A stretch of 41,987 nt of DNA from a virus: positions 1-41,987 of IMG/VR virus record IMGVR_UViG_3300027985_000907; one strand, 5' to 3'. Below are positions 1 to 7,093 of this stretch, in pieces. The notes under the pieces are model-generated. The model was not told the origin of the DNA. It worked only from the letters and a program-made list of their open reading frames with translations, and made no database searches. A program made the position numbers and the translations under genes. Position 1 is the first letter of the stretch, and each line of letters begins with the position of its first letter.

Positions 1-1
1 A

Positions 2-154
2 ACGGCAAAACAGAAGGGTGTCAGGGACAAGCTCACAATCATGGTTGGCGGCGCACCTGTCACAGATTCATTCTGCAAATCAATCGGCGCGGATTATTAC
101 ACACCGGATGCGGCATCGGCGAGCGATGTGGCACTGCAGGTCTGCCAGGCTTAA
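2..154 (+). CDS. Corrinoid (B12-binding) methyltransferase subunit, C-terminal end only
   Basis: Only the last 50 codons are in the window. The residues MVGGAPVT, then IGADYYTPDAASA, match the last strand and helix of the cobalamin-binding Rossmann domain of corrinoid proteins that serve methylamine, methanol or glycine-betaine type methyltransferases in anaerobes. The upstream cobalt-ligand motif DxHxxG lies outside the window, so the substrate cannot be named. The gene ends at TAA 152-154 and is followed by a terminator. It is host DNA and supports an anaerobic, methyl-group-using host. Confidence 0.75.
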   Translation, partial: TAKQKGVRDKLTIMVGGAPVTDSFCKSIGADYYTPDAASASDVALQVCQA

Positions 155-232
155 AGGCAACGCTTGGCAAGCTACCGCCAATGGCTTGGCTTACAAGTTG
201 CTGAAAAAAAGCAGACATCATAGTCATTATGA

Positions 233-258
233 AAGGACTCTTAGCGGAGTCCTTTTTT
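233..258 (+). terminator. Rho-independent terminator after corrinoid gene
   Basis: An 8-bp stem AAGGACTC / GAGTCCTT with a 6-nt loop is followed by a run of T. It separates the corrinoid operon from the peroxiredoxin gene. Confidence 0.8.
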
Positions 259-338
259 AGCTTGTCGAAAAAGCACACACACGATGCTCACCTTGAATAT
301 AGTAAAGAGAATAAATGTGAAAGGTGAGTGTCAAAGAC

Positions 339-540
339 ATGAGCTGCTATCAAAGAAGAAACGTCCCAATGCAGCAAACGCAGGCTCCCGTAGTGGACGC
401 AATGGTGACAACCGCGCCTCCAGGACTGGGCGACCCGGCGCCTGAATTTACAGCTATGACAACGGACGGCGTGAAAAGCCTGTCCGAATACCGCGGTAAA
501 TGGGTGATTCTGTTCAGCCATCCGGGAGACTTTACACCAG
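339..540 (+). pseudogene. Peroxiredoxin, 5' fragment split by prophage
   Basis: This encodes the N-terminal part of an AhpC/TSA-type (Prx6/1-Cys-like) peroxiredoxin: GDPAPEFTA, then the strand [14 protein letters not shown]. Peroxiredoxins reduce peroxides through a cysteine that follows this strand (PVCTTE motif). The fragment stops one codon before that cysteine, where prophage DNA begins. ATG 339 is preferred because AAGGTGAG lies about 10 bases upstream; GTG 324 is an in-frame alternative. After 540 the frame runs into phage DNA and ends at 578, so a lysogen could only make a short peptide without an active site. The rest of the gene is at 37800-38308 and joins in frame. Confidence 0.9.
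523..540 (+). other. attL, host side of left prophage junction
   Basis: The 18-base segment CGGGAGACTTTACACCAG matches CGGGAGAATTTACGCCAG at 37782-37799 at 16 of 18 positions. After this segment the two junctions diverge. Joining the left flank to the right flank here rebuilds the peroxiredoxin reading frame. The exact crossover could be at any shared stretch (CGGGAGA, TTTAC or CCAG). Confidence 0.8.
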
Positions 541-555
541 ATTCAGAAAGGCTAA

Positions 556-2052
556 CTAGATATTCCACGATATTTTGATCGAATCTTGCCCAATGTAAAC
601 GGCTTCTATAAATGTAGAGGCCCATTCTGACTTTGTCTGAACATCTGCGCCATCCCATCCGGAAAGCAGTTTCTTCGCGGTATCGAGCATCTTCTGGACA
701 TTAAGCGGCGGCGGCGGATTCAGGGATGTTGATAGCTCCGCCTTTTGGTTATCCAGCCCTTCAATACGCTTTATGATATGTTTACTGGCAGAGCTTCCGT
801 CTGCCATAGACAGAGCTTCAACAAGCTTACCGATCTCTTGATCAATCTTTATAAGCTGTTGGCGAATATGTATGCTCGGTTGACCCGTCTGCTCGGGGCA
901 GAGCTTGTCCACATTGAGATTTCTAACGGCGTCTAAAAGCTCCCTTTCAACAAACAATTCAACTTTCTTCTGGGGGTGCATTTTATTATTCTTACAAACA
1001 CCAGTATGTCGGTTTGCGCTACATTTAAAATAATGATAAGACCTTACTTTCATAACGGTTGCGGAATATCCGCATTTTGCACATTTGGTTAACCCGGTAA
1101 GCCAGCTGCGCTTCCCTGTGCCGGCACGCTTTAACGACTTATTCTTACTCATTTGGTATTGAGCATCAATAAAAGTATTCGCATCGATGAGCGGCTCGTG
1201 GGCGCCTTTAACGAGTATCTGTGATTCAATAGGATTGTAAGACCTATTAACATGGCCTACCTCTTTTCCAAAAAGCAAACAGCCTGTCGTGCCGTCAAAT
1301 TCTTCGACAGGATTAGATATCTGATATCCTTTACTAAAAAAATAATCGTACATCTCCGGCACGCATGCCACGTAAACTGGATTTGTTAAAACACGACCTA
1401 CGCCCACTCCTGTAAATGGTTTTTCTGTTGATGTCTTTATGCCTCTCTCGTTTAGTGACAACGCGATAGCTCGTAATGATGTGCGGCGTGCGGTATAAGC
1501 TTCAAAGATATCTTTTGCAATCGGGGCTGTAATCGGATCAGGGTGAAGAATAGACATTGTCTTTCCATTAAGATCAGCTTTTGCTGTAGTATATCCAAAC
1601 GGGCACCCGCCACCTAAGAATGCGCCAATCTTGCCGCGGGCAAAATAGGCGTCTTTTATACGTCCGGCGATCGTCTCGCGCTCGAGCTGGGCGAACACCA
1701 TGACAATATTGACCATGGCGCGGCCCATGGGGGATGTGGTATCGAGGTTTTCTGTCGCGGAAACATAACCACAGTTATGCTTTTTGAAGAACTCCTGAAG
1801 GTTTGCAAAATCAAGAATGTTGCGCGATATACGGTCCAACCGATAACTATAGACCGAGGTAATTAACCCGTTCTTTATATCCTCCATCAGTTGCTCAAAC
1901 GCGGGGCGATTTATGTTTGATCCGGAATATCCACTGTCTACATATTCTTTAATATCACCTTTGGTGATGATATTTTTGCAATGCGCAATCTGCGCATCTA
2001 ACGATATGCTGTTTTCTTTTTCTACGCTCTGCCGTGCATATATGGCTATCAA
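556..2052 (-). CDS. int: Large serine recombinase (site-specific integrase)
   Basis: This 498-aa protein cuts and rejoins attP and attB through a phosphoserine intermediate. The N-terminal resolvase domain has the nucleophile at Ser9 (YARQS) and the arginine-rich RLDRISRN motif, then MVFAQLERE and the start of the recombinase domain (FGYTT). A zinc ribbon follows near the middle of the C-terminal half (CAKC ... FKC ... GVC), then a predicted coiled coil. The start is TTG at 2052 with AGAGGT upstream. The stop lies 16 bases from attL, the usual place for an integrase. It is the last gene of a leftward operon. A recombination directionality factor is not recognisable in the window. Confidence 0.97.
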   Translation of the reverse strand: MIAIYARQSVEKENSISLDAQIAHCKNIITKGDIKEYVDSGYSGSNINRPAFEQLMEDIKNGLITSVYSYRLDRISRNILDFANLQEFFKKHNCGYVSATENLDTTSPMGRAMVNIVMVFAQLERETIAGRIKDAYFARGKIGAFLGGGCPFGYTTAKADLNGKTMSILHPDPITAPIAKDIFEAYTARRTSLRAIALSLNERGIKTSTEKPFTGVGVGRVLTNPVYVACVPEMYDYFFSKGYQISNPVEEFDGTTGCLLFGKEVGHVNRSYNPIESQILVKGAHEPLIDANTFIDAQYQMSKNKSLKRAGTGKRSWLTGLTKCAKCGYSATVMKVRSYHYFKCSANRHTGVCKNNKMHPQKKVELFVERELLDAVRNLNVDKLCPEQTGQPSIHIRQQLIKIDQEIGKLVEALSMADGSSASKHIIKRIEGLDNQKAELSTSLNPPPPLNVQKMLDTAKKLLSGWDGADVQTKSEWASTFIEAVYIGQDSIKISWNI

Positions 2053-2063
2053 GTTACTTACCT

Positions 2064-2489
2064 CTATTCTGTGGCTTCTTGCAGTATCGTATCCAATGCT
2101 TCTGTATTAGATAAATCGTAATCTATAGCAAATTGACGGACGGGATAGGCCATGTCGTCGTATTCTTCGCCGGTGTATCTATTTAGCTCTACAAGCTTAT
2201 TTGCCATATCAATAGCCTCTTGGCTGTCGCTTGCTTCGAGGATTTTCATAGAGGCAATCAGTGCCCGTGCTGCATCTTCCAGTGACTTAGGGTGACTTTG
2301 TTCATATACGTTAGATATTTGAATTTCGATAATATCTGAATTTAAATCATAATCACTGCTAAAATTGTTCCGTACGAGAACAACCGCATATTCCATTTCA
2401 ATATTATGTTTTATAGCAAAATATCCGACCAACATACCCACGATGATCATAAATGTAATAACAAACCAAATCCATTTATGCTTTTTCAC
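2064..2489 (-). CDS. Single-pass membrane protein in lysogeny operon
   Basis: This 141-aa protein has a short basic start (MKKHK) and one hydrophobic segment at about residues 6-26 (WIWFVITFMIIVGMLVGYF). The rest is acidic and soluble, probably outside the cell. The start is GTG, directly after the stop of the ImmA-like gene, with GAGGAG in the end of that gene, so the two are translationally linked. Integrase follows 11 bases later. No family is recognised. Its place between ImmA-like protein and integrase suggests a lysogeny-expressed accessory role such as superinfection exclusion, which is inference only. Confidence 0.7.
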   Translation of the reverse strand: MKKHKWIWFVITFMIIVGMLVGYFAIKHNIEMEYAVVLVRNNFSSDYDLNSDIIEIQISNVYEQSHPKSLEDAARALIASMKILEASDSQEAIDMANKLVELNRYTGEEYDDMAYPVRQFAIDYDLSNTEALDTILQEATE

Positions 2490-2939
2490 TTATGCTAACT
2501 CCTCATCTAAAAACATCGTCTTAAACCCCGACACTCGTGCCTCATAATACGCAAACACCCACGTCAGAAACTCTTCAGTGACGCCGAGATATTCCGCGCA
2601 TTCAAACGCATTTCGCACACCTACGTCATGGGCCTTATACAATTTTTCAAGCGGCACAACCAGTTCAATAGCATATGCAATGGCGCGAGCTTCTTGGCGC
2701 GTCATTTCTGCCGGATCCATTGATCGCGCATCGCCCCAAGATGTGATGACATGGCCGTATTCCTCGGCCAGTGTACATAGGCGGCGGCAAGCGCTCATGC
2801 GCGAACGCAGACAGATGATTTTCTTATTATTTCCTTTGCAGAATAATCCATCCGCGCTATTTGGTATTTGTGTGCTTTCGATAATAGAAATGCCTTCGTC
2901 AACAATTCTTTGCTCAAGAGCCTCATCTGCTGATATCAT
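2490..2939 (-). CDS. ImmA/IrrE-like metallopeptidase
   Basis: This 149-aa protein has a zincin-like helix LAEEYGHVITSWGD. The glutamate and the last histidine of an HExxH-type motif are kept, while the first histidine is replaced by Glu (EEYGH), as in many phage ImmA relatives with LAEELGH. ImmA proteases cleave the phage repressor and so trigger induction. Here the gene follows the CI-like repressor on the same strand, as expected for such a pair. A downstream region, ARAIAYAIELVVPLEKL, fits the family helix. Whether this copy is still catalytic cannot be told from sequence. Confidence 0.8.
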   Translation of the reverse strand: MISADEALEQRIVDEGISIIESTQIPNSADGLFCKGNNKKIICLRSRMSACRRLCTLAEEYGHVITSWGDARSMDPAEMTRQEARAIAYAIELVVPLEKLYKAHDVGVRNAFECAEYLGVTEEFLTWVFAYYEARVSGFKTMFLDEELA

Positions 2940-3040
2940 GTAAGTCTCCTGTTGGTGTCGAATGTGTGTTCTTTAATTGTAGTCCAAGATGTGGTAAATG
3001 ACAAGCCGCTATATATTGTGTCACAATAAAGCGCGAATAA

Positions 3041-3358
3041 CTATTCTTTATCGCGCTTACTTAATATGTATTGGATAAAGTTATCGATTTCTTCTTTTTC
3101 ATCATCGGTAAAATCGCCGGGTGTATTTTTATGGAATGCAACAACCTCGGGTTCGATCATTTTAGGTCTTCCTAAAAGATAATCAATTGAAACGCCAAAA
3201 AATTCAGCTATTGTTTTTAGAGCCTCGAAGGAAGGCTCGGTTCGTCCAGCCTCATAATTAGCAATAGCAGTTCTCCCGTAATTAAGCTTTTTAGCAAGTT
3301 CTGCTTGAGTAATATTATTATTTAGCCGTAGTTCTTTAAGGCGATTTTTAAAATCCAA
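3041..3358 (-). CDS. CI-like XRE-family repressor
   Basis: This 105-aa protein has an N-terminal helix-turn-helix at about residues 5-60 (LKELRLNNNITQAELAKKL, YGRTAIANYEAGRTEPS) and a short acidic C-terminal tail, so it lacks a LexA-like self-cleaving domain. It probably holds the lysogenic state by binding the operators to its right. The start is TTG 3358 with AAAGGAG 8 bases upstream. Its partner for induction is probably the ImmA-like protein encoded next. It diverges from the Cro-like gene. Confidence 0.9.
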   Translation of the reverse strand: MDFKNRLKELRLNNNITQAELAKKLNYGRTAIANYEAGRTEPSFEALKTIAEFFGVSIDYLLGRPKMIEPEVVAFHKNTPGDFTDDEKEEIDNFIQYILSKRDKE

Positions 3359-3378
3359 AACGACATCTCCTTTAATTC

Positions 3379-3483
3379 ATTATAACTGTGAATGTCACGA
3401 AACAAAACATATGGTCACAAAATCGAGAATTTGTTGTTGACATGTCATGAAGTGTGACGTATAATCAAGTCATAAAATGTGAC
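3379..3483. promoter_or_regulatory. Divergent lysis/lysogeny promoters and operators
   Basis: A full-consensus rightward promoter, TTGACA (3437-3442), 17-base spacer, TATAAT (3460-3465), drives the Cro-like gene. The spacer contains GTCATGAAGTGTGAC (3444-3458), and a near copy, GTCATAAAATGTGAC (3469-3483), follows the -10 box. Each has inverted GTCA / TGAC arms. Two more GTCAC half-sites lie at about 3394 and 3414 toward the repressor gene. A leftward -10 (TATAAT on the - strand, 3379-3384) without a clear -35 serves the repressor. The layout fits competitive binding of CI-like and Cro-like proteins. Confidence 0.8.
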
Positions 3484-3495
3484 GTTGGGGGAACC

Positions 3496-3720
3496 ATGGC
3501 AGCTCTTAATAGATTGAAAAAGATTCGAGAAGAACGTGGCTATACGCAACAGCATGTTGCTGATTATCTTAATGTATCTCGATCAACCTATACGCAATAT
3601 GAAACAGGTGTCAATAATATTGGATTTGACAAGATCGTTTTACTAAAACGACTATTTAACATAACAGACGACCTTATTTTTTTACCTGACAACGACACAA
3701 AACGTGACCTCCTAGCTTGA
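3496..3720 (+). CDS. Cro-like XRE-family regulator
   Basis: This 74-aa protein is almost entirely a helix-turn-helix domain (LKKIREERGYTQQHVADYL, NVSRSTYTQYETG). ATG 3496 is chosen over the upstream in-frame start because GGGGGA precedes it and because translation from 3454 would begin inside the promoter. It is the first gene of the rightward transcript and is expected to oppose the repressor at the shared operators. Confidence 0.85.
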   Translation: MAALNRLKKIREERGYTQQHVADYLNVSRSTYTQYETGVNNIGFDKIVLLKRLFNITDDLIFLPDNDTKRDLLA

Positions 3721-3832
3721 TATCAGTATACCCAAAGCTAGGACGATATACCACGTGATGAGCCTGCCGGACGGGTGACCAGAACGGCAGAGATTATACC
3801 GAAAGGGAAATTTAAGCGGCGGGAGGTAGACC

Positions 3833-4288
3833 ATGCAGGATAAAAAGAGAAACATCTATCAGATCGCGCGAGCCGACAAGGGCATCACGCAAGAAAAATC
3901 GGCGGAGCTGCTCTGTGTGTCCGTTGAGAGCCTCCGCGCTTATGAGACAGGCCGCACAGTACCGCCAAATGACATTGTATGCGCCATGATCGAGATTTAC
4001 GGCACACAGTATCTTGCATATCAGCACCTTGTCTTTAGTTCGGAAGTGGCGCGACATTGCCTGCCTAAGATCGAATTTAAAGACCTTCCTGAAGCGGTGC
4101 TCAATGTCCTCAAAGAAGTATCTGATTTCGTGAAGTGTAGAGATGGGCTTATCAACATTGCAGCTGATGGAAAAATCAGCGAAGAGGAACGTCCTGAGTT
4201 TGAGCGTATCATGAACGAATTTGAAGATGTGGTGTCCTCATATTATGCGCTCCGGTTCTCACCCGACAGAACACGCGAACAGGGGTGA
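3833..4288 (+). CDS. XRE-family DNA-binding protein
   Basis: This 151-aa protein has an N-terminal helix-turn-helix (IYQIARADKGITQEKSAELL, SVESLRAYETGRTVPP) and a C-terminal helical part rich in acidic residues. GGGAGGT precedes ATG 3833. About 110 bases separate it from the Cro-like gene; I see no strong promoter there. Similar proteins are common as early phage regulators in Clostridia. Its target is unknown. Confidence 0.8.
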   Translation: MQDKKRNIYQIARADKGITQEKSAELLCVSVESLRAYETGRTVPPNDIVCAMIEIYGTQYLAYQHLVFSSEVARHCLPKIEFKDLPEAVLNVLKEVSDFVKCRDGLINIAADGKISEEERPEFERIMNEFEDVVSSYYALRFSPDRTREQG

Positions 4289-4292
4289 TGGT

Positions 4293-4613
4293 ATGCCTGA
4301 TCGATATGAGGCAATGGATAATTTTCGCATTGAAATGTCGCTGCGAGATAAATCGCAAATAGTACGCGTCACAGTGGTTGCGGATAATGAAAAATCTGAA
4401 TTCGAGCTCGAGTCGTTGGTGATGGTCGGTATTAAAAGCGGAAGTCACAAAGAGACCGACAGCGAGAGCAGGTGCATTATACAGGGCACGGTAATCGGAA
4501 ACTTTGACAATGCGCACAGCCGCCACATCACATTTGGAATAAAAGGTATTTTAAGATCGGCAAAGCTCCGCCTGGTTAAAAAGTTTTTAATCGGTCGGCG
4601 AAGAGACAATTAG
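4293..4613 (+). CDS. Hypothetical early phage protein
   Basis: This 106-aa protein begins MPDRYEAMDNFRIEM and ends with a basic tail KFLIGRRRDN. AGGGGTGATGGT precedes ATG 4293, four bases after the upstream stop. The central part alternates polar and hydrophobic residues and suggests a small beta-rich fold. No family is recognised. Longer in-frame starts from 4221 would overlap the XRE gene by 68 bases and lack a ribosome site. Confidence 0.65.
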   Translation: MPDRYEAMDNFRIEMSLRDKSQIVRVTVVADNEKSEFELESLVMVGIKSGSHKETDSESRCIIQGTVIGNFDNAHSRHITFGIKGILRSAKLRLVKKFLIGRRRDN

Positions 4614-4663
4614 ATGGCAAAATGGACAAAGCAAACGGAATATCTATTAACGAGGTGATTGAT

Positions 4664-4840
4664 ATGTCAGAACCCATCATAGTTGAAATGCATGGTCAAA
4701 AATACACACAGGAGCCGCCTATTAAAATGGACGGATATAAAATCATCAATCTGCATCCGGTGTTAACGCCCGAGGAACGCGAAAGGCGTGAAAAGATTCT
4801 GTACCGCAAGGTTTACAAGCTGTTAAAGGCCATGCAATAA
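4664..4840 (+). CDS. Hypothetical small early protein
   Basis: A 58-aa protein starting MSEPIIVEMHGQKYTQE. GAGGTGAT lies just upstream of ATG 4664, favouring it over ATG 4622. The C-terminal half (LTPEERERREKILYRKVYKLLKAM) is a charged helix. Function unknown. Confidence 0.65.
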   Translation: MSEPIIVEMHGQKYTQEPPIKMDGYKIINLHPVLTPEERERREKILYRKVYKLLKAMQ

Positions 4841-4897
4841 GCATGGCGGCGGGACTGCCGGTTTCAAAGCTGCTGATAATTGGACAAGGAGTAAGTC

Positions 4898-5143
4898 ATG
4901 ATCTCAATCCATGAAAACACAATCTTATCCGTCCCGGGCGTCTCGATATGGGACATGCTTGCCGGGCGGCGGACGGGTAAAGCTATGGCATTTGCGCTCG
5001 TCGTCAAGTCATGCGGCGAAATTGCGGTCGATTTTGTAATGAGTTGCGATACATTAGAAGCTCGTATCCGGTATCGCCATATTGCAACCGAGGCTAACGA
5101 TGGCCGAAAGGCCGTGCTCGTCTATGAAGGTGAGAAGTCATGA
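4898..5143 (+). CDS. Hypothetical early protein
   Basis: An 81-aa protein preceded by AAGGAG. It begins MISIHENTILSVPGV and has no recognised domain. Its last codons overlap the start of the next small membrane gene (ATGA), so the two are translationally coupled. Confidence 0.65.
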   Translation: MISIHENTILSVPGVSIWDMLAGRRTGKAMAFALVVKSCGEIAVDFVMSCDTLEARIRYRHIATEANDGRKAVLVYEGEKS

Positions 5144-5268
5144 TGGGACAGTTTATAGCGTGGCTGATCTATGGCGGCATCGCTCTGGTGGTGATCGTCG
5201 CCGGTATAGGGATTATGGAGAGGAGGACGAAACATGAAAGTTTGCATTGCAGGAAAGATAACAGGTGA
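5140..5268 (+). CDS. 42-aa single-pass membrane peptide
   Basis: A small open frame starting at the ATGA overlap with the previous gene. It encodes MMGQF followed by a hydrophobic segment (IAWLIYGGIALVVIVAGIGI) and a basic tail. It overlaps the start of the DUF4406 gene by 35 bases in another frame. The coupling and clear membrane segment support it, but its shortness leaves doubt. Confidence 0.5.
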   Translation: MMGQFIAWLIYGGIALVVIVAGIGIMERRTKHESLHCRKDNR

Positions 5269-5518
5269 TCCAAATTACAAAACAAAGTTTGCAGAGGCCG
5301 AGACAGTGCTCAAGGCCGAAGGGAACGTGGTTTTAAATCCGGCGGTTCTGCCAGAAGGTATGCGCCCGGGTGACTATATGAGAATTTGTCTCGCGATGCT
5401 CGATGTTGCCGATTATGTATACTTTCTATCCGATTACGGTCAAAGCAGAGGATGTGGGGTTGAATATAGTTACTGCCAGTACGCGAGCAAACAAACAATG
5501 TACCAGCAACCGCAATAA
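5234..5518 (+). CDS. DUF4406 domain protein (nucleoside deoxyribosyltransferase-like fold)
   Basis: This 94-aa protein begins MKVCIAGKITGDPNY and continues with VVLNPAVLPEGMRPGDYMRICLAMLDVADYVYFL, the typical sequence run of DUF4406 phage proteins, distant relatives of nucleoside 2-deoxyribosyltransferases. GAGAGGAGG precedes ATG 5234. The real substrate of these phage proteins is not established; a role in nucleotide metabolism is inferred from the fold. It ends 54 bases before the first tRNA-type gene. Confidence 0.8.
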   Translation: MKVCIAGKITGDPNYKTKFAEAETVLKAEGNVVLNPAVLPEGMRPGDYMRICLAMLDVADYVYFLSDYGQSRGCGVEYSYCQYASKQTMYQQPQ

Positions 5519-5572
5519 GCGGTTTCATATATACCTCCATTGACACGGCCGGACTAGTCACCCGGCCCATAT

Positions 5573-5645
5573 GCCGAACGTAGCTCAGCGGATAGAGCGC
5601 TGGCCATATCAGAGGTCGCAGGTTCGAATCCTGTCGTCGGCACCA
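5573..5645 (+). tRNA. Degenerate tRNA-type gene, apparent CAT anticodon
   Basis: The D arm (GCTC / GAGC), the T arm with TTCGAAT loop and an encoded CCA end are clear. The acceptor stem pairs GCCGA-CG with CGTCGGC only if one extra A is bulged. The anticodon arm is about 4 bases short: CTG-GCCATAT-CAG gives a 3-bp stem and a 7-base loop, reading CAT but lacking the usual U33. It is either a decaying tRNA or a tRNA-like RNA. Length with CCA is 73. Confidence 0.55.
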
Positions 5646-5733
5646 TGGGAACATTGGGAGATGAAGTAGGAATTAGGGCTGCGGGCCGTCGTGGTGGTGC
5701 GGCGGCCAAGACAGCCAGAAAGTGAGGTCAAGC

Positions 5734-6063
5734 ATGGGTAACAAAATAGGAATTTTACAAAAGATCAAGATTGCATTGTTTTGGTTCACAAGCCCCACAA
5801 GAAAGAATATTTTAACCGTTACTTGTGAATTTTGCGGCGGAACAAACATTATTAAAGAATCCAGCTTTGGCACCATCGATGCTGAAAATGATCAAAAGCT
5901 AATCAAGGAGTATTCCGCACGGTACGTATGTATGAATTGCAAGGCGACATGTCAGTGCTTACAGACATGGTCAACATACAAGAGAGAGCATATTAATGCG
6001 GTCGAGAAGATTATACAACAAATGGCTAAAAATCAACCCGAGGATGCCGATCATGTTTCCTGA
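5734..6063 (+). CDS. Small zinc-ribbon protein
   Basis: This 109-aa protein carries two cysteine pairs, CEFC and CMNC, about 40 residues apart, plus a further Cys in CKATCQC, consistent with a zinc-ribbon fold. The N-terminus is basic and hydrophobic (IGILQKIKIALFWF). GAGGTC precedes ATG 5734. It lies between the two tRNA-type genes. Nucleic acid binding is plausible but not shown. Confidence 0.65.
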   Translation: MGNKIGILQKIKIALFWFTSPTRKNILTVTCEFCGGTNIIKESSFGTIDAENDQKLIKEYSARYVCMNCKATCQCLQTWSTYKREHINAVEKIIQQMAKNQPEDADHVS

Positions 6064-6148
6064 TGTATGGGCTTATATATGCGGCGGTCTGCTGCTCGTG
6101 GCAGCCTTGATAATCGTATTCTGGCCGCAGAATCCACGGCTGAAATAA
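6053..6148 (+). CDS. 31-aa membrane peptide
   Basis: The frame overlaps the end of the zinc-ribbon gene. It encodes MFPDVWAYICGGLLLVAALI followed by IVFWPQNPRLK, so it is nearly all one membrane segment. It ends four bases before the second tRNA. GAGGATG lies upstream. It resembles the 42-aa peptide at 5140 in architecture. Support is limited to coupling and composition. Confidence 0.4.
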   Translation: MFPDVWAYICGGLLLVAALIIVFWPQNPRLK

Positions 6149-6152
6149 ACAT

Positions 6153-6229
6153 GGGGGAATACGCAAGAGGACAAGCGTAAGGGCTCATAACCCGAGCATG
6201 GCGCGGTTCGAGTCCGCGCTCCTCCACCA
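6153..6229 (+). tRNA. tRNA with CAT anticodon (Met or Ile2)
   Basis: The acceptor stem pairs GGGGGA with TCCTCC (one G-U). The D stem is CGC / GCG. The anticodon loop is CTCATAA, with U33 present and anticodon CAT. The T arm is CGCGG-TTCGAGT-CCGCG, followed by discriminator A and an encoded CCA. CAT could be elongator methionine or, if lysidine-modified, isoleucine ATA. Length is 77 with CCA. Such tRNAs are common in phages and may match their codon use. Confidence 0.85.
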
Positions 6230-6241
6230 AAAACCTTGAAA

Positions 6242-6489
6242 GATGGCGCGGGTGTACAACAGATTTGATTGCGCGTCAATGCATGCGGCCTTCGTGAGTT
6301 TCCGCATGTGAACGCGCATGATAGGAGCCATCGTTGTGATGAAATAGAGCGGCAAAGGATAAAACTCACGATCAGCCGACGGGCTGAGAATCCAAGGCCG
6401 CTCGATCATGGAGATACCTTCAGCATCGGCTTGCTTAGCGGCTCGGCCATGCCAAAGGGCGCGGGCGCATGAGCCCGCAATCTCCACCA
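6242..6489 (+). ncRNA. Candidate structured noncoding RNA with tRNA-like ACCA end
   Basis: Between the tRNA and the next gene lie nested complementary arms. Domain 1: GATGGC (6242) with GCCATC (6327), GCGCGT with ACGCGC, and CATGCGG (6282-6288) with CCGCATG (6302-6308). Domain 2: GAGCGGC (6347) with GCCGCTC (6397), GGAT with ATCC, and TCAGCC with GGCTGA. Domain 3: GGAGAT (6409-6414) with ATCTCC (6480-6485), enclosing GCAT-C-GGC with GCC-ATGC and a GCGGGC / GCCCGC hairpin, then ACCA. The apical loop of domain 1 (CGTGAGTTT, 6293-6301) is fully complementary to AAACTCACG (6362-6370) in domain 2. The T loop of a true tRNA is absent. Function unknown. Confidence 0.5.
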
Positions 6490-6508
6490 GTAAGACTACC
6501 CCTTTACA

Positions 6509-6543
6509 TTGTCGGCGGCGGTCAAGCGCCGCTGCCGGCACAA
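6509..6543 (+). promoter_or_regulatory. Strong hairpin just before a ribosome site
   Basis: GCGGCG-GTCAAG-CGCCGC, extended by outer TTGT / ACAA pairing, ends about 8 bases before GGAGG of the gene at 6561. It could mark the RNA processing end of the tRNA region or control translation. Confidence 0.5.
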
Positions 6544-6560
6544 TCTTTTTGGAGGTCATT

Positions 6561-6968
6561 ATGAAAGTTTTGCTTATTATCTCTCAGTATAGATGGTCTC
6601 GTCACATGTTCATAGTTGAGTCAAAAAGTGATGATCAGGAATATCTCAAAGTGTCACAGAAGCTTATCGAAGAGCTCGAGGACTATAAAAGGATATCCAT
6701 TAACAGGGGTGACTATAATTACGGTGATATGCAAGAGCCGTTCTTCGGTGGAATGAAGCGCCGACACAACGTGAACGACTCTGGTGACATTTACTTTATA
6801 CCCTGTATCTCAATAACGCATGCATTAAAAGAAATTAAAGAATATTGGGATACGTCAAGACGTGAATCTCGTGGATATAAAAAGCGCGAGCTGGAAAAAT
6901 CCGTCGACGATCATCACAATGTTGCAATTATCAGAGACATTGTATCACGACATTTTAATATTCTTTGA
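6561..6968 (+). CDS. Hypothetical phage protein
   Basis: This 135-aa protein starts at ATG 6561 after TTTTTGGAGGTC. It begins MKVLLIISQYRW and has a charged, mostly helical C-terminal half (HALKEIKEYWDTSRRESRGYKKRE). No family is recognised and no membrane segment is seen. It is the first gene after the structured RNA stretch and is followed by a GC-rich hairpin. Confidence 0.65.
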   Translation: MKVLLIISQYRWSRHMFIVESKSDDQEYLKVSQKLIEELEDYKRISINRGDYNYGDMQEPFFGGMKRRHNVNDSGDIYFIPCISITHALKEIKEYWDTSRRESRGYKKRELEKSVDDHHNVAIIRDIVSRHFNIL

Positions 6969-6980
6969 AGCCCCACAAGC

Positions 6981-7010
6981 CCCGCCGTGAGACGCGGCGG
7001 CGGGATTTTG
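6981..7010 (+). terminator. Possible terminator hairpin
   Basis: CCCGCCG / CGGCGGG form a 7-bp stem followed by ATTTTGG. The T tract is short, so termination may be weak. A smaller inverted repeat, CACGT / ACGTG, lies at about 7060-7075. Confidence 0.45.
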
Positions 7011-7093
7011 GCTGGGTATGTAGGCTGACACGGTAAAAACGCCGTAAATTGCCCATCCACGTACTAGGACGTGTAAAAAGCAAGGAGGAAACC

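Noticed and set aside
705-715. The GCGGCGG run in the integrase gene as a simple proline codon repeat.
   Set aside because: Here it does encode four prolines on the - strand, but the same + strand heptamer recurs in other frames and in spacers, so the codon explanation does not cover the whole pattern.
5645-5725. A 26-codon frame (MGTLGDEVGIRAAGRRGG onward) starting inside the CCA end of the first tRNA-type gene.
   Set aside because: It has no ribosome site, because the tRNA 3' end occupies that position, and no independent support. It cannot be excluded as a tiny phage peptide.
6153-6489. A self-splicing group I intron within a tRNA.
   Set aside because: The tRNA at 6153-6229 is complete, and I see no group I core sequence in the region after it.
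6073-6559. Overlapping open frames on the - strand and a + strand frame across the structured RNA region.
   Set aside because: They lie across the tRNA and paired RNA arms, have no good ribosome sites and no plausible protein sequence.
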